A DNA stretch of 64,000 bases from Sneathiellales bacterium (GTDB lineage Bacteria; Pseudomonadota; Alphaproteobacteria; JANQFL01): NCBI GenBank assembly GCA_028277845.1, contig JANQFL010000113.1, positions 1 through 64,000 of the forward strand, in the 5' to 3' direction. Both the position numbers and the translations under genes were made by a program. Within the stretch, counting starts at the first letter, position 1; every line of letters begins with the position of its first letter. The notes under the pieces are model-generated. The model ran no database searches, was not told the DNA's origin, and saw only the letters and a list, made by a program, of their open reading frames with translations. Below, piece after piece: positions 43,533 to 51,288 of this stretch.

Positions 43533-44285
43533 TCAGTGATGCAAGATTTTTTCAAGGAAATCACGGCACCGGGCGCTTTCCGGCGCGGAGAAGAACGTCT
43601 CCGGATCGGCCGCTTCGACCATTTCGCCGTGGTCCATGAACACCATCTGGTCGGCCACCCGCTTGGCGAATCCCATTTCATGGGTGACGCAGATCATGGT
43701 CATGCCGCTGGCCGCCAGTTCGGCCATCACGTCCAGAACTTCGTTGATCATTTCCGGGTCCAGCGCCGATGTGGGTTCGTCGAACAGCATGATGCGCGGC
43801 TCCATGCACAACGAGCGGGCGATGGCGACGCGCTGTTGCTGACCGCCCGAAAGCTGTTTGGGAAACTTCTCCGCCTGTTCCGGGATATGCACCCGGCCGA
43901 GATAATGCATGGCCAGGTCCCGCGCGTCGGACTTGGACATCTTGCGGGCGCGCACCGGCCCCAGCATGAGGTTGTCCAGAACGGTCAGGTGCGGGAACAG
44001 ATTGAACTGCTGAAAGACCATGCCGACCTTGGAGCGGATGGCGTTCAGGCTTTTCCTGCCGCCGTCCAGTTCGATGCCGTCGACGACGATGGTGCCGGCC
44101 TCGTGATGTTCCAGATGGTTGATGCAGCGGATCAGCGTCGACTTGCCCGAGCCCGACGGGCCGCACACCACCACCTTTTCGCCCAGCCGCACGTCGAGCG
44201 AGACGTCCTTGAGGGCCTGGAACTCTCCGAAAAACTTGGACACCTGATCGATTTTTATGATGGGCGGCGTTTCACTTGCCTGCAT
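43533..44285 (-). CDS. Polar amino-acid ABC transporter ATP-binding protein
   Basis: 250 residues, GlnQ/HisP type. Walker A GPSGSGKST (about residues 41-49), signature LSGGQQQRVAIARSL (about 146-160) and Walker B MLFDEPTSALD (about 166-176), followed by CVTHEMGFAK with the switch histidine. The order of genes (ATPase, permease, AhpD-like) is leftward from the divergent promoter shared with the binding protein at 44414. Substrate probably a polar or aromatic amino acid or a related organic acid. Confidence 0.92.
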   Translation of the reverse strand: MQASETPPIIKIDQVSKFFGEFQALKDVSLDVRLGEKVVVCGPSGSGKSTLIRCINHLEHHEAGTIVVDGIELDGGRKSLNAIRSKVGMVFQQFNLFPHLTVLDNLMLGPVRARKMSKSDARDLAMHYLGRVHIPEQAEKFPKQLSGGQQQRVAIARSLCMEPRIMLFDEPTSALDPEMINEVLDVMAELAASGMTMICVTHEMGFAKRVADQMVFMDHGEMVEAADPETFFSAPESARCRDFLEKILHH

Positions 44286-44413
44286 AACGTCTCCCCTGCC
44301 TTGTCTGCTTTCAGTTAAGCTTTTTGTTTATCGTCATGCAACAAATTCATCTTCTTGCAATTTCTCTGGGTGCACGCGATGATATCGGCAGAACAAAAAT
44401 CAGGGAGAGTCCG

Positions 44414-45190
44414 ATGAGGATCATCAAGGCGATTTCGGCGGCGGTACTGCTCTGTGCCGTGGCCACGCAGGCGCAAGCGCAATCGGCATTGCAGGAAATC
44501 CTGTCGGCCGGCGTTCTCAAGGTGGGAACGACGGGCGATTGGAACCCGATGACCATGAAAAACCCGGCCGACAATTCCTACACCGGATACGATATCGACG
44601 TAATGACGGAACTGGGCAAGGACCTGGGCGTCAAGGTCGAGTTCGTTCCCACGGACTGGAAAACCCTGGTCAGCGGCGTGACATCGGGCAAGTACCACCT
44701 GACCGGCTCGGCATCGATTTCCGCCGCACGGGCCAAGGCCGCGGGCTATTCAAACAGCTATTTCTCGCTGGCCACCGTGCCGCTCGTTCTCAAAAAGAAC
44801 GGCGACCAGTTCAAAAGCTGGGAAGACTTGAACAAGGCCGACGTCACCGTTGCGGCGACGCTGGGCACGACCCAGGAAAAGCAGGTCAAGATGTTCTTCC
44901 CCGACGCCAAGCACCAGATCGTCGAGGCGCCGGCCCGCGATTTCCAAGAGGTTCTGGCCGGCCGGGCCCACGCCCACATCACGTCGAACGTGGAGGCCGG
45001 AAAGCTGATCGTCAAATACCCGCAGATGATGATCGTGCCGGTCTCGGCGCCCAAGGCGCCGACGCCCATCGCCATGCTGCTGCCACAGGCCGATCAGGTG
45101 TGGATCAACTACGTCAACACCTGGATCGCGCTGAAGAAGGAACGCGGCCTGTTCGACCGTCTCGGCAAGAAGTGGAAACTGCTCAACTGA
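44414..45190 (+). CDS. Periplasmic polar amino-acid binding protein of the ABC transporter
   Basis: 258 residues, family 3 solute-binding protein. The signal peptide is about residues 1-23 (hydrophobic core AISAAVLLCAVAT, cut after AQA). The mature protein opens SALQEILSAGVLKVGTTGDW, with NSYTGYDIDVMTELGKDLGV giving the ligand-binding lobe. It resembles the cyclohexadienyl-dehydratase-like subgroup. It lies divergent from the ATPase gene, 128 bases apart, so both probably answer to one regulator. GGGAG lies upstream of ATG 44414. A hairpin follows the stop. Confidence 0.88.
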   Translation: MRIIKAISAAVLLCAVATQAQAQSALQEILSAGVLKVGTTGDWNPMTMKNPADNSYTGYDIDVMTELGKDLGVKVEFVPTDWKTLVSGVTSGKYHLTGSASISAARAKAAGYSNSYFSLATVPLVLKKNGDQFKSWEDLNKADVTVAATLGTTQEKQVKMFFPDAKHQIVEAPARDFQEVLAGRAHAHITSNVEAGKLIVKYPQMMIVPVSAPKAPTPIAMLLPQADQVWINYVNTWIALKKERGLFDRLGKKWKLLN

Positions 45191-45208
45191 GCGATTTGGC
45201 TTGACCGG

Positions 45209-45230
45209 AGGGGACACCCCGGTGTCCCCT
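45209..45230 (+). terminator. Hairpin after the binding-protein gene
   Basis: AGGGGACACC and GGTGTCCCCT form a perfect stem (effective loop 4 bases) followed by TTTCC. It lies 19 bases after the binding-protein stop and ends 8 bases before the GST start. The short T tract makes it a weak intrinsic terminator or an mRNA end stabiliser. It also leaves the GST gene without a clear ribosome site. Confidence 0.55.
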
Positions 45231-45237
45231 TTCCGCC

Positions 45238-45876
45238 ATGCTGACCGTCTACGCCATCCCCGTCAGTTTGTATTGCGCCAAACTGCGTATCCTGCTGCGC
45301 CACAAGAACCTGGAATGGCGGGAAATTCCGCCGCCCGGCGGATACGGCTCGGACGAATACAAGGAAACGGTGCCGTCGGGCAACCTGCCGGCCTTGCTCG
45401 ACGGCGATCTGCTGATTGCCGATTCCGAAGCCATCGCCGAATACCTGGAGGAAAAATATCCCGCACGGCCCATGCTGCCGCAGGAGCCGGCCGCGCGGGC
45501 CAAGGTGCGTGAGCGGTCCCGGTTTCACGATACGCGACTGGAACCGGAATTGCGGAAACTGTTTCCGCACATAGGCGCTGAGAAAGCTGAAATTGTCCAA
45601 CGCCAATCAGAGCATTTGTCGCAGCGCCTGGCTCAATTCGGCCGAATGTTGCCGGATTCGGATTCCGATCGCGCACTGAGCATCGGGGATTGCGGCTATC
45701 CCATCACCATTTCCTGGATCAACCTGCTGACACCGGCCATGAATTTGCAGATCAATTGGCCATCCGCGGTTTTGGCGTATCAGGAACGCCTTGAAGAGCA
45801 TCCGGCGGTATCCGCGGAGCTGGCCGACTACCGTCCCAAGCTTGCGGCATGGCTGGAGACGCGGCTGGCGTCATGA
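45238..45876 (+). CDS. Glutathione S-transferase family protein
   Basis: 212 residues. Thioredoxin-like N-terminal domain (about 1-75) with VYAIPVSLYCAKLRILLRHK, where S9 or C13 is the catalytic candidate, the cis-proline in GNLPALLDG and the glutathione-binding DSEAIAEYLEEKYP. The helical C-terminal domain runs to residue 212. It may isomerise or conjugate aromatic intermediates, a common role for GSTs near ring-cleavage genes, or serve detoxification. Its stop overlaps the creatininase-family gene (ATGA). Confidence 0.85.
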   Translation: MLTVYAIPVSLYCAKLRILLRHKNLEWREIPPPGGYGSDEYKETVPSGNLPALLDGDLLIADSEAIAEYLEEKYPARPMLPQEPAARAKVRERSRFHDTRLEPELRKLFPHIGAEKAEIVQRQSEHLSQRLAQFGRMLPDSDSDRALSIGDCGYPITISWINLLTPAMNLQINWPSAVLAYQERLEEHPAVSAELADYRPKLAAWLETRLAS

Positions 45877-46652
45877 GGCTCGACGAGGCGACATGGCCGG
45901 AAGTAGAGGCCTATCTCGCCCATTCGCGCGGCATCTTCATCCCGACGGGATCGACGGAACAGCACGGGCCCATGGGCCTGATCGGCACCGACGCCCTGTG
46001 CGCCGAGGCGATCGCGGAAGGCGCGGCCGATATCGCCAAGGCCTATGTCGCGCCGACGGTGGCCTACACCCCGGCCCCGTTCAACACGGCATTTCCCGGG
46101 ACGATCTCAATCTCCAAACCCGTCTTCCTGTCGCTGGTCGGAGAGATCATCGCGGGATTGCTGGGACAGGGGTTCGAAATCCTGTATTTCGTCAACGGCC
46201 ATGGTGCCAACATTGCGCCGCTCGGCGAGGCCGCGGATAGTTTTCCAGACGCGCATATCCGTATCCGGAACTGGTGGGATTTCGAGACGGTCGACCGGTT
46301 GCGCACGAAATACTACGGCGACTGGGAGGGCATGCATGCCACCCCCTCGGAAGTGTCGATTACGCAGTCAACGCATCGCATCGTGCAGCCTGGGGATGCC
46401 GCCGAACCGCCGGAGAAACTGTCCGCCCGTTACATCCAAACCCATGCCGGCGACCGGCATGGTCCGCCCGACGAACACCGCAGACGCTTTCCCGACGGCC
46501 GGGTCGGGTCGCACTCCGCCCTGGCTGATCCCGCCCATGGCGATGCCCTGCTGGCCGCGGCGATCGAAGCGGTGGCGGACGACTACAGTCAGCTCTGTTT
46601 GCGCTCGGCGAGCCAAATGCCGCCCAAAACCAGTACCAGCCCCCAGAAGTGA
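45873..46652 (+). CDS. Creatininase-family amidohydrolase
   Basis: 259 residues of the creatininase/MftE-like family. Metal-binding motifs are present: GSTEQHGPMGLIGTDALCAE (Glu and His, with Asp at the end) and FVNGHGANIAPLGEA, then EGMHATPSEVS. Relatives hydrolyse creatinine, formamides of pyrimidine or folate synthesis, or short peptides; the substrate here is not known. It overlaps the GST gene by 4 bases. Its 3' end overlaps the convergent EamA gene by 64 bases, so the last about 20 residues (polar, PPKTSTSPQK) may be an extension acquired when an earlier stop was lost. Confidence 0.82.
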   Translation: MRLDEATWPEVEAYLAHSRGIFIPTGSTEQHGPMGLIGTDALCAEAIAEGAADIAKAYVAPTVAYTPAPFNTAFPGTISISKPVFLSLVGEIIAGLLGQGFEILYFVNGHGANIAPLGEAADSFPDAHIRIRNWWDFETVDRLRTKYYGDWEGMHATPSEVSITQSTHRIVQPGDAAEPPEKLSARYIQTHAGDRHGPPDEHRRRFPDGRVGSHSALADPAHGDALLAAAIEAVADDYSQLCLRSASQMPPKTSTSPQK

Positions 46653-47503
46653 TACATCGCGAAGCGTTCCCCGAGCAGGAGGACGGCCAGCACGACGGCA
46701 AAGATCGGCACCAGGTTGACGAAGATACCCGTGCGCCCGGGACCGATCAAACTGACACCCTTGATCCAGAAGAATTGCGCCAGCAATGACGGGAAGATGA
46801 CCACGAAGGCGATCACCGCCCATCCTTTCGCCGTGGGGTAGATGGTTGCACCGTAGAAACCTTCGGCAATCACCAACGGCACCGACGTCAGCAGCGCCGA
46901 CACCGAAATGACGGCAAACAGTGAGATGATCGCGACCTCGGGCTTGTCACGCAGAGCGACCGTATAGCTGGCGTAACAGACACAGGCGATCAGCATGAAT
47001 ATGTCGCCCAGATTGAACGAAAGTGCGAACAGGCGGTCGAGTTCTCCGACCGAGGTGACCAGCGCGACGCCGGCGAAGGTCACGACGACCCCGGCGATTT
47101 GCAGGAGCCGCACGCCCGTGCCGTGCATGAGATACGCACCGAGCAGCACGAAGGCGGGTATGGAGCCTTGAATGATGCCCATATTGATGGCCGTCGTACT
47201 GTGCGCGGCGACATAGAACAGCGCATTGAATGAGGTAAAACCCAGCACGCCCAACAGCATGACAAACGGCAATCGTTGCCGAAGGACGGGCCAGTCGCGG
47301 CGGATACTACTCCAGCCGATCACGAAAACGATGCCGACGGACAATACCCAACGCAGGAAAACCAGCATCATCGGCGACACCTCGCCGACCGCGAGCTTGC
47401 CCGCCAGGGCGTTGCCGCCCCAGAACAGGGTGGTCACGGTCAGCAGCGCGTAGGCCTGCAACCGGGCGGTGCTCTGTGTGGCGGACTCGCTGTGGGTTTC
47501 CAT
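46589..47503 (-). CDS. EamA/DMT-family transporter (RhaT-like exporter)
   Basis: 304 residues with ten hydrophobic segments in two EamA repeats. Repeat 1 opens YALLTVTTLFWGGNALAGKL; repeat 2 starts near LGDIFMLIACVCYASYTVAL. The C-terminal end KQS follows a short cytoplasmic tail (GGIWLAERKQS). Members export amino acids, nucleosides or other metabolites; the substrate is unknown. ATG 47503 is chosen on the usual length before the first helix. The gene end overlaps the creatininase-family gene on the other strand by 64 bases. Confidence 0.88.
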   Translation of the reverse strand: METHSESATQSTARLQAYALLTVTTLFWGGNALAGKLAVGEVSPMMLVFLRWVLSVGIVFVIGWSSIRRDWPVLRQRLPFVMLLGVLGFTSFNALFYVAAHSTTAINMGIIQGSIPAFVLLGAYLMHGTGVRLLQIAGVVVTFAGVALVTSVGELDRLFALSFNLGDIFMLIACVCYASYTVALRDKPEVAIISLFAVISVSALLTSVPLVIAEGFYGATIYPTAKGWAVIAFVVIFPSLLAQFFWIKGVSLIGPGRTGIFVNLVPIFAVVLAVLLLGERFAMYHFWGLVLVLGGIWLAERKQS

Positions 47504-47640
47504 CAATACAATACTCGATTTGCCTATCTGCCGGCCCGCTTCACTGCGAATTTGTCTCGTCGTGTGACAGCCACGAAGGACCATCGGCCGTCGAGACACT
47601 GTGCCTGTTGTCCCGAACCGGCACAACCATGGGAATCCGG

Positions 47641-48441
47641 TTAGAACCAGGGTTCGTCGGGATCGGGCAGCGGAATGGCGTCGAGCAGTTCGCGCGTGTA
47701 ACCGGCACGCGGATTATCGAACAGTTCCGCCGTCGGCTCGTTCTCGACGATTTCGCCGTGGTGGAGCACGACGATCCGCGTGCACAAGCGGCGGATGACG
47801 GACAGGTCGTGGCTGATGAAGGCGAGCGTCAGGCCAAGCTCGCGGACCAGCCGTTCCAGCAGCGCCAGTACCTGCGCCTGCGACGAGACATCCAGACCGG
47901 ATACGATTTCATCGGCCAGAATGAAGTCGGGCCGGAGCGCGATGGCGCGGGCGATGCCCACGCGTTGGCGCTGCCCGCCGGAGAGTTCGTGCGGATAGCG
48001 GGTCTCGAAGCTTCGCGGCAGTCCGACATGGTCGAGCGCTTCGCGCGCGGCCTCGCGCGCATTCTCCACGCCGTGCAAGCGCAACGGCGCGGAAATGATT
48101 CGACCGACGCGGTGGCGCGGATTCATCGACGACATCGGATCCTGGAAAATCATCTGGAAGCGGCGGCGCATGGGCCGCAGAGCTTGCTCGGACAAATGGG
48201 TGACGTCGTCGCCATCGAACCGGACCGCACCGGACGTGGGTTCCAACAGCCGGACCAGCGCGCGGCCGAGCGTGGATTTTCCGGACCCCGATCCGCCGAC
48301 GATTCCGAGGATCTCACCTTCCGGGATGTTGAAACTGAGACCCTTGAGGATTTCAATGCGCGGCGCCGCGCCGAACAGCGGTTTTCGCGTCATGTCGGGC
48401 AGCGACAGGTGCAGGTTCTCGACTTCGTAAAGGTCAGCCAC
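47641..48441 (-). CDS. dppF: Oligopeptide/dipeptide ABC transporter ATP-binding protein 2
   Basis: 266 residues, OppF/DppF type. Walker A GGSGSGKST (about residues 50-58), Q-loop MIFQDPMSSMNP, signature LSGGQRQRVGIARAI, Walker B ILADEIVSGLDV (the usual P is replaced by I-V) and the OppF-type end FDNPRAGYTRELL. The GTG at 48441 overlaps the stop of dppD by 8 bases. It forms the heterodimeric motor with DppD. It is the last gene of the transporter operon. Confidence 0.9.
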   Translation of the reverse strand: MADLYEVENLHLSLPDMTRKPLFGAAPRIEILKGLSFNIPEGEILGIVGGSGSGKSTLGRALVRLLEPTSGAVRFDGDDVTHLSEQALRPMRRRFQMIFQDPMSSMNPRHRVGRIISAPLRLHGVENAREAAREALDHVGLPRSFETRYPHELSGGQRQRVGIARAIALRPDFILADEIVSGLDVSSQAQVLALLERLVRELGLTLAFISHDLSVIRRLCTRIVVLHHGEIVENEPTAELFDNPRAGYTRELLDAIPLPDPDEPWF

Positions 48442-49306
48442 CGCGCCACTCCCTGTCCACCGCGTCGACCTGCGCATTCACCTCCGTGATGACCGCATCC
48501 GGTACCGGCGTGAGACTGGCCTCGGGGTCGGTGTATTTTGGTGTTGCCGCGAGCAGTGCCCGTGAATAGGCGTGAGACGGCGCGCGGAAAAAGCCGTGTA
48601 CATCCGTTGCTTCGACCACCAACCCGCCATAGAGCACCGAAAGCGACTGGCAGATCTTGGAGACCACGCCCAGATCGTGGGTGACGAACAGCAGCGCCGT
48701 GTTGTGGCGTTCCTGCATCTCCTTGATCAGCTTGAGGATCTGCTTTTGCACGGTCACATCGAGGGCGGTCGTCGGTTCGTCGGCAATGATCAGTTTCGGT
48801 TCGGCGGCAAAGGCCGACGCGATCAGGATCCGTTGGCGCATGCCGCCCGACAGTTCGTGCGGATAGCTTCTCAGGATGCGGTCGGGGTCCGGAATGTGGA
48901 CTTCGTGCAGCAGTTCCACCGCGCGCTCACGGGCCTTGGCGCGGTTCCAGCCGAGAATATCGACCAGCCGGTCGGTGATCTGCGGTCCGATCCGGCGCGA
49001 CGGATTGAGCGCCGTCATGGGATCCTGCGGGATCAGTGCACAGCTCTGCCCGATGCGCCGGCGGTGCTCGGCCGGCGGCAACGTCAACAGATCGGTCCCA
49101 TCGAGTTCGATCTGACCGGAGATGATTTCCACCGAGCGCGGCAGGATACCGAGCACGGCCTTGCCGATCATCGACTTGCCGGCGCCGGACTCGCCGACCA
49201 GGCCATGCACTTCGCCCGGCGACACCGACAAGGCCACATCGCGCAGCAACCGCGTCGTGGTGCCCGCGATGCGCACCGACAGGTTGGAGATGGACAGAAA
49301 GCTCAT
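48434..49306 (-). CDS. dppD: Oligopeptide/dipeptide ABC transporter ATP-binding protein 1
   Basis: 290 residues, OppD/DppD type. Walker A GESGAGKSM (note Met for the usual Thr/Ser at the end), the family block LIPQDPMTALNPSRRIGPQI, signature LSGGMRQRILIASAF and Walker B LIIADEPTTALDV, then VTHDLGVVSKI. ATG 49306 overlaps the dppC stop as ATGA. The frame is open for 267 codons upstream, but that is a shadow of dppC. Works with DppF to power uptake by DppBC. Confidence 0.9.
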   Translation of the reverse strand: MSFLSISNLSVRIAGTTTRLLRDVALSVSPGEVHGLVGESGAGKSMIGKAVLGILPRSVEIISGQIELDGTDLLTLPPAEHRRRIGQSCALIPQDPMTALNPSRRIGPQITDRLVDILGWNRAKARERAVELLHEVHIPDPDRILRSYPHELSGGMRQRILIASAFAAEPKLIIADEPTTALDVTVQKQILKLIKEMQERHNTALLFVTHDLGVVSKICQSLSVLYGGLVVEATDVHGFFRAPSHAYSRALLAATPKYTDPEASLTPVPDAVITEVNAQVDAVDREWRGG

Positions 49307-50154
49307 CGCAGCACCGGGTCGAAACGGTCCTTCAGCCCCTCGCCCAATTGCGAGAACGACAGCACCGTGAGGAACAGGGTGATCAGCGGAAACACGATGA
49401 CCCACCAGGCCTGATAGATCGACACGCGCCCCTCGGAAATCATGCCGCCCCAGGTGGGATCGTCGGTCGAGATCGACAGGTTCACGAAGGATAGGATCGC
49501 CTCGACGATGACGGCGATGCCCATCTCGAGGGTCAGCAGCGCGACGATGGTGGGCAGGACATTGGGCAGGATTTCCACCAGCATGGTCGAGAGCCGGGTG
49601 CGCCCGGCGACCTGCGCCGAAGCCGGATAGTCCATCGCGCCCTGGGCCATGGCCTCGGCCCGGACCACACGGGCGAACCGGGTCCAATCGATGACCACGA
49701 TGGCGATGATGATCGAGATCAGGCCGGGGCCGAGCACGGCGATGAGGAGAATGGAAAACAGAACCGGCGGGAACGCCATCCAGATATCGATCAGACGCGA
49801 GACCACGACGTCGACCCAACCGCGCAGATACCCGGCCAGCAGGCCCAATGACGCACCGATCAGGCAGGTCAGGGTGCCGGCGATCAGCGCCACCGTCAGC
49901 GCCACCCGCGATCCGTACAGGATGCGCGAAAGAACATCCCGTCCCAGGCTGTCGGTACCGAGAAAATAACCCGGCTCGGCACTGTCGACCCAGAAGGGCG
50001 GCATCCGGCCGAGAAACAGGTCCTGCGCCAGCGGGTCGTGCGGACTGAGAAAGGACGCGAATATGGCGGCGAGAGCCAGAGCCGTCAGCCACCCGCCCGA
50101 CAGCCATAAGCGCGGGCCGGCCCGGCGCCTGACTTGCGAGCGCCCGTCAAGCAT
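49303..50154 (-). CDS. dppC: Oligopeptide/dipeptide ABC transporter permease 2
   Basis: 283 residues, DppC type, with about six membrane segments. It has the periplasmic N-terminal stretch HDPLAQDLFLGRMPPFWVDS and the family motif YFLGTDSLGRDVLSRILYGSR, written in two parts, near residue 63. The EAA loop (GRTRLSTMLVEILPNVLPTI) is intact. ATG 50154 overlaps the dppB stop by 8 bases. Confidence 0.9.
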   Translation of the reverse strand: MLDGRSQVRRRAGPRLWLSGGWLTALALAAIFASFLSPHDPLAQDLFLGRMPPFWVDSAEPGYFLGTDSLGRDVLSRILYGSRVALTVALIAGTLTCLIGASLGLLAGYLRGWVDVVVSRLIDIWMAFPPVLFSILLIAVLGPGLISIIIAIVVIDWTRFARVVRAEAMAQGAMDYPASAQVAGRTRLSTMLVEILPNVLPTIVALLTLEMGIAVIVEAILSFVNLSISTDDPTWGGMISEGRVSIYQAWWVIVFPLITLFLTVLSFSQLGEGLKDRFDPVLR

Positions 50155-51157
50155 GCCGGAGCCTCGGATTGAGCAGGGCATAGGTCAGGTCGACGACCAG
50201 GTTCACCACGGTGAAGATGACGGCGAACAAAATGACGATGCCTTGGATCAGCGGCAGGTCGCGGTTGATGACCGCGTCGATGGCCATGTTGCCGAGGCCT
50301 TGATAGCTGAACAGCCGCTCGATGATCACCGTGCCGCCGATCAGGAACGTGAACTGCACGCCGACCAGGGTCAACGTCGGCAGAACGGCGTTCGGCAGGG
50401 CCTCGCGGGTAATCACCCGGGTTTCGCCGTAGCCTTTCGTCCGCGCCAGGGTGACATAGTCGAAATGCATGGTTTCCTTGAGCGATTGCTTGAGCAATTG
50501 GCCGATGATCGCGGCAAGCGGAATGGCCAGCGCCAGCGCCGGCAGGAACATGTGGCTGACGATGTCGGCCCAGATATCGAAGCGCAGCCGGATCACGCTT
50601 TCGAACAGGTAGAAGTCCGTGGTGAACGGCAGATCCAGCGACGGGGTGACCCGGCCCGAGATATGGAACAGCGGCCAGGCGACGCCGAACAGCAGGATCA
50701 GGATCAGGCCCCAGAGGAAATCCGGGATGGACAGCGCCATGCCATTGGTCACGTCGATGCCGGCTTCGATTTTGGTGCCGCGTTCACGGGTGCCCGTCAG
50801 CGCCGCGGCGCCGCCGAGGATCACGGCAATGACCAATGCCATGATGGACAGTTCCAAGGTCGCCGGAAGGCGGCCGAGAACCAACGTCAGCACCGGCTGC
50901 CGGGCCGTGATGGAGGTGCCGAAATCGCCTTGCAGGACCCCGCCGGCCCAAATGAAAAACTGTTCGGGAATCGATTTGTCGAGGCCGTAATGCGCCGTCA
51001 ATAATGCGATGTCTTCAGGCGTCGCGCCGGGCGGCAGCATCATGGCGATCGGATTGCCCGGCACGATGCGGATCACGACGAACACGATGACCGCCACGCC
51101 CACCAGCGTCACGGCCGTGCTGACCAGTCTGAAAAGCAGTGTCCTGAGAAGCCGCAT
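50147..51157 (-). CDS. dppB: Oligopeptide/dipeptide ABC transporter permease 1
   Basis: 336 residues, DppB type. First membrane segment AVTLVGVAVIVFVVIRIVPG, the family block GLDKSIPEQFFIWAGGVLQG, then further segments ending in VILFAVIFTVVNLVVDLTYA. The EAA-type loop is TLARTKGYGETRVITREALP. ATG 51157 begins MRLLRTLLFRLVSTAVTLVG. The gap to the upstream binding-protein gene is 131 bases and contains a strong hairpin. Confidence 0.92.
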   Translation of the reverse strand: MRLLRTLLFRLVSTAVTLVGVAVIVFVVIRIVPGNPIAMMLPPGATPEDIALLTAHYGLDKSIPEQFFIWAGGVLQGDFGTSITARQPVLTLVLGRLPATLELSIMALVIAVILGGAAALTGTRERGTKIEAGIDVTNGMALSIPDFLWGLILILLFGVAWPLFHISGRVTPSLDLPFTTDFYLFESVIRLRFDIWADIVSHMFLPALALAIPLAAIIGQLLKQSLKETMHFDYVTLARTKGYGETRVITREALPNAVLPTLTLVGVQFTFLIGGTVIIERLFSYQGLGNMAIDAVINRDLPLIQGIVILFAVIFTVVNLVVDLTYALLNPRLRHA

Positions 51158-51249
51158 CGGTTTCTACACTTGCCCCTACGTCCGAAAATGTCACGAAAAG
51201 ATGTATGGCGCGAGGCGATTCACTCCTGCCCGGCGCAATATCGGGAGGG

Positions 51250-51278
51250 CCCGGCCGGAGACTGTTTCTCCGGCCGGG
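51250..51278 (-). ncRNA. Strong intercistronic hairpin between the binding-protein and permease genes
   Basis: CCCGGCCGGAGA and TCTCCGGCCGGG form a perfect 12-bp stem with loop CTGTT, 10 bases after the binding-protein stop. No T tract follows in the leftward direction, so it is unlikely to be a full terminator. Such hairpins behind binding-protein genes protect the 5' mRNA and raise binding-protein levels over the membrane subunits. This is an RNA structure element, not a gene. Confidence 0.6.
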
Positions 51279-51288
51279 TACTGTGGGC

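Noticed and set aside
48434-50107. 557-codon frame suggesting a permease-ATPase fusion
   Set aside because: The upstream half is the dppC gene in another frame; dppD has its own ATG overlapping the dppC stop.
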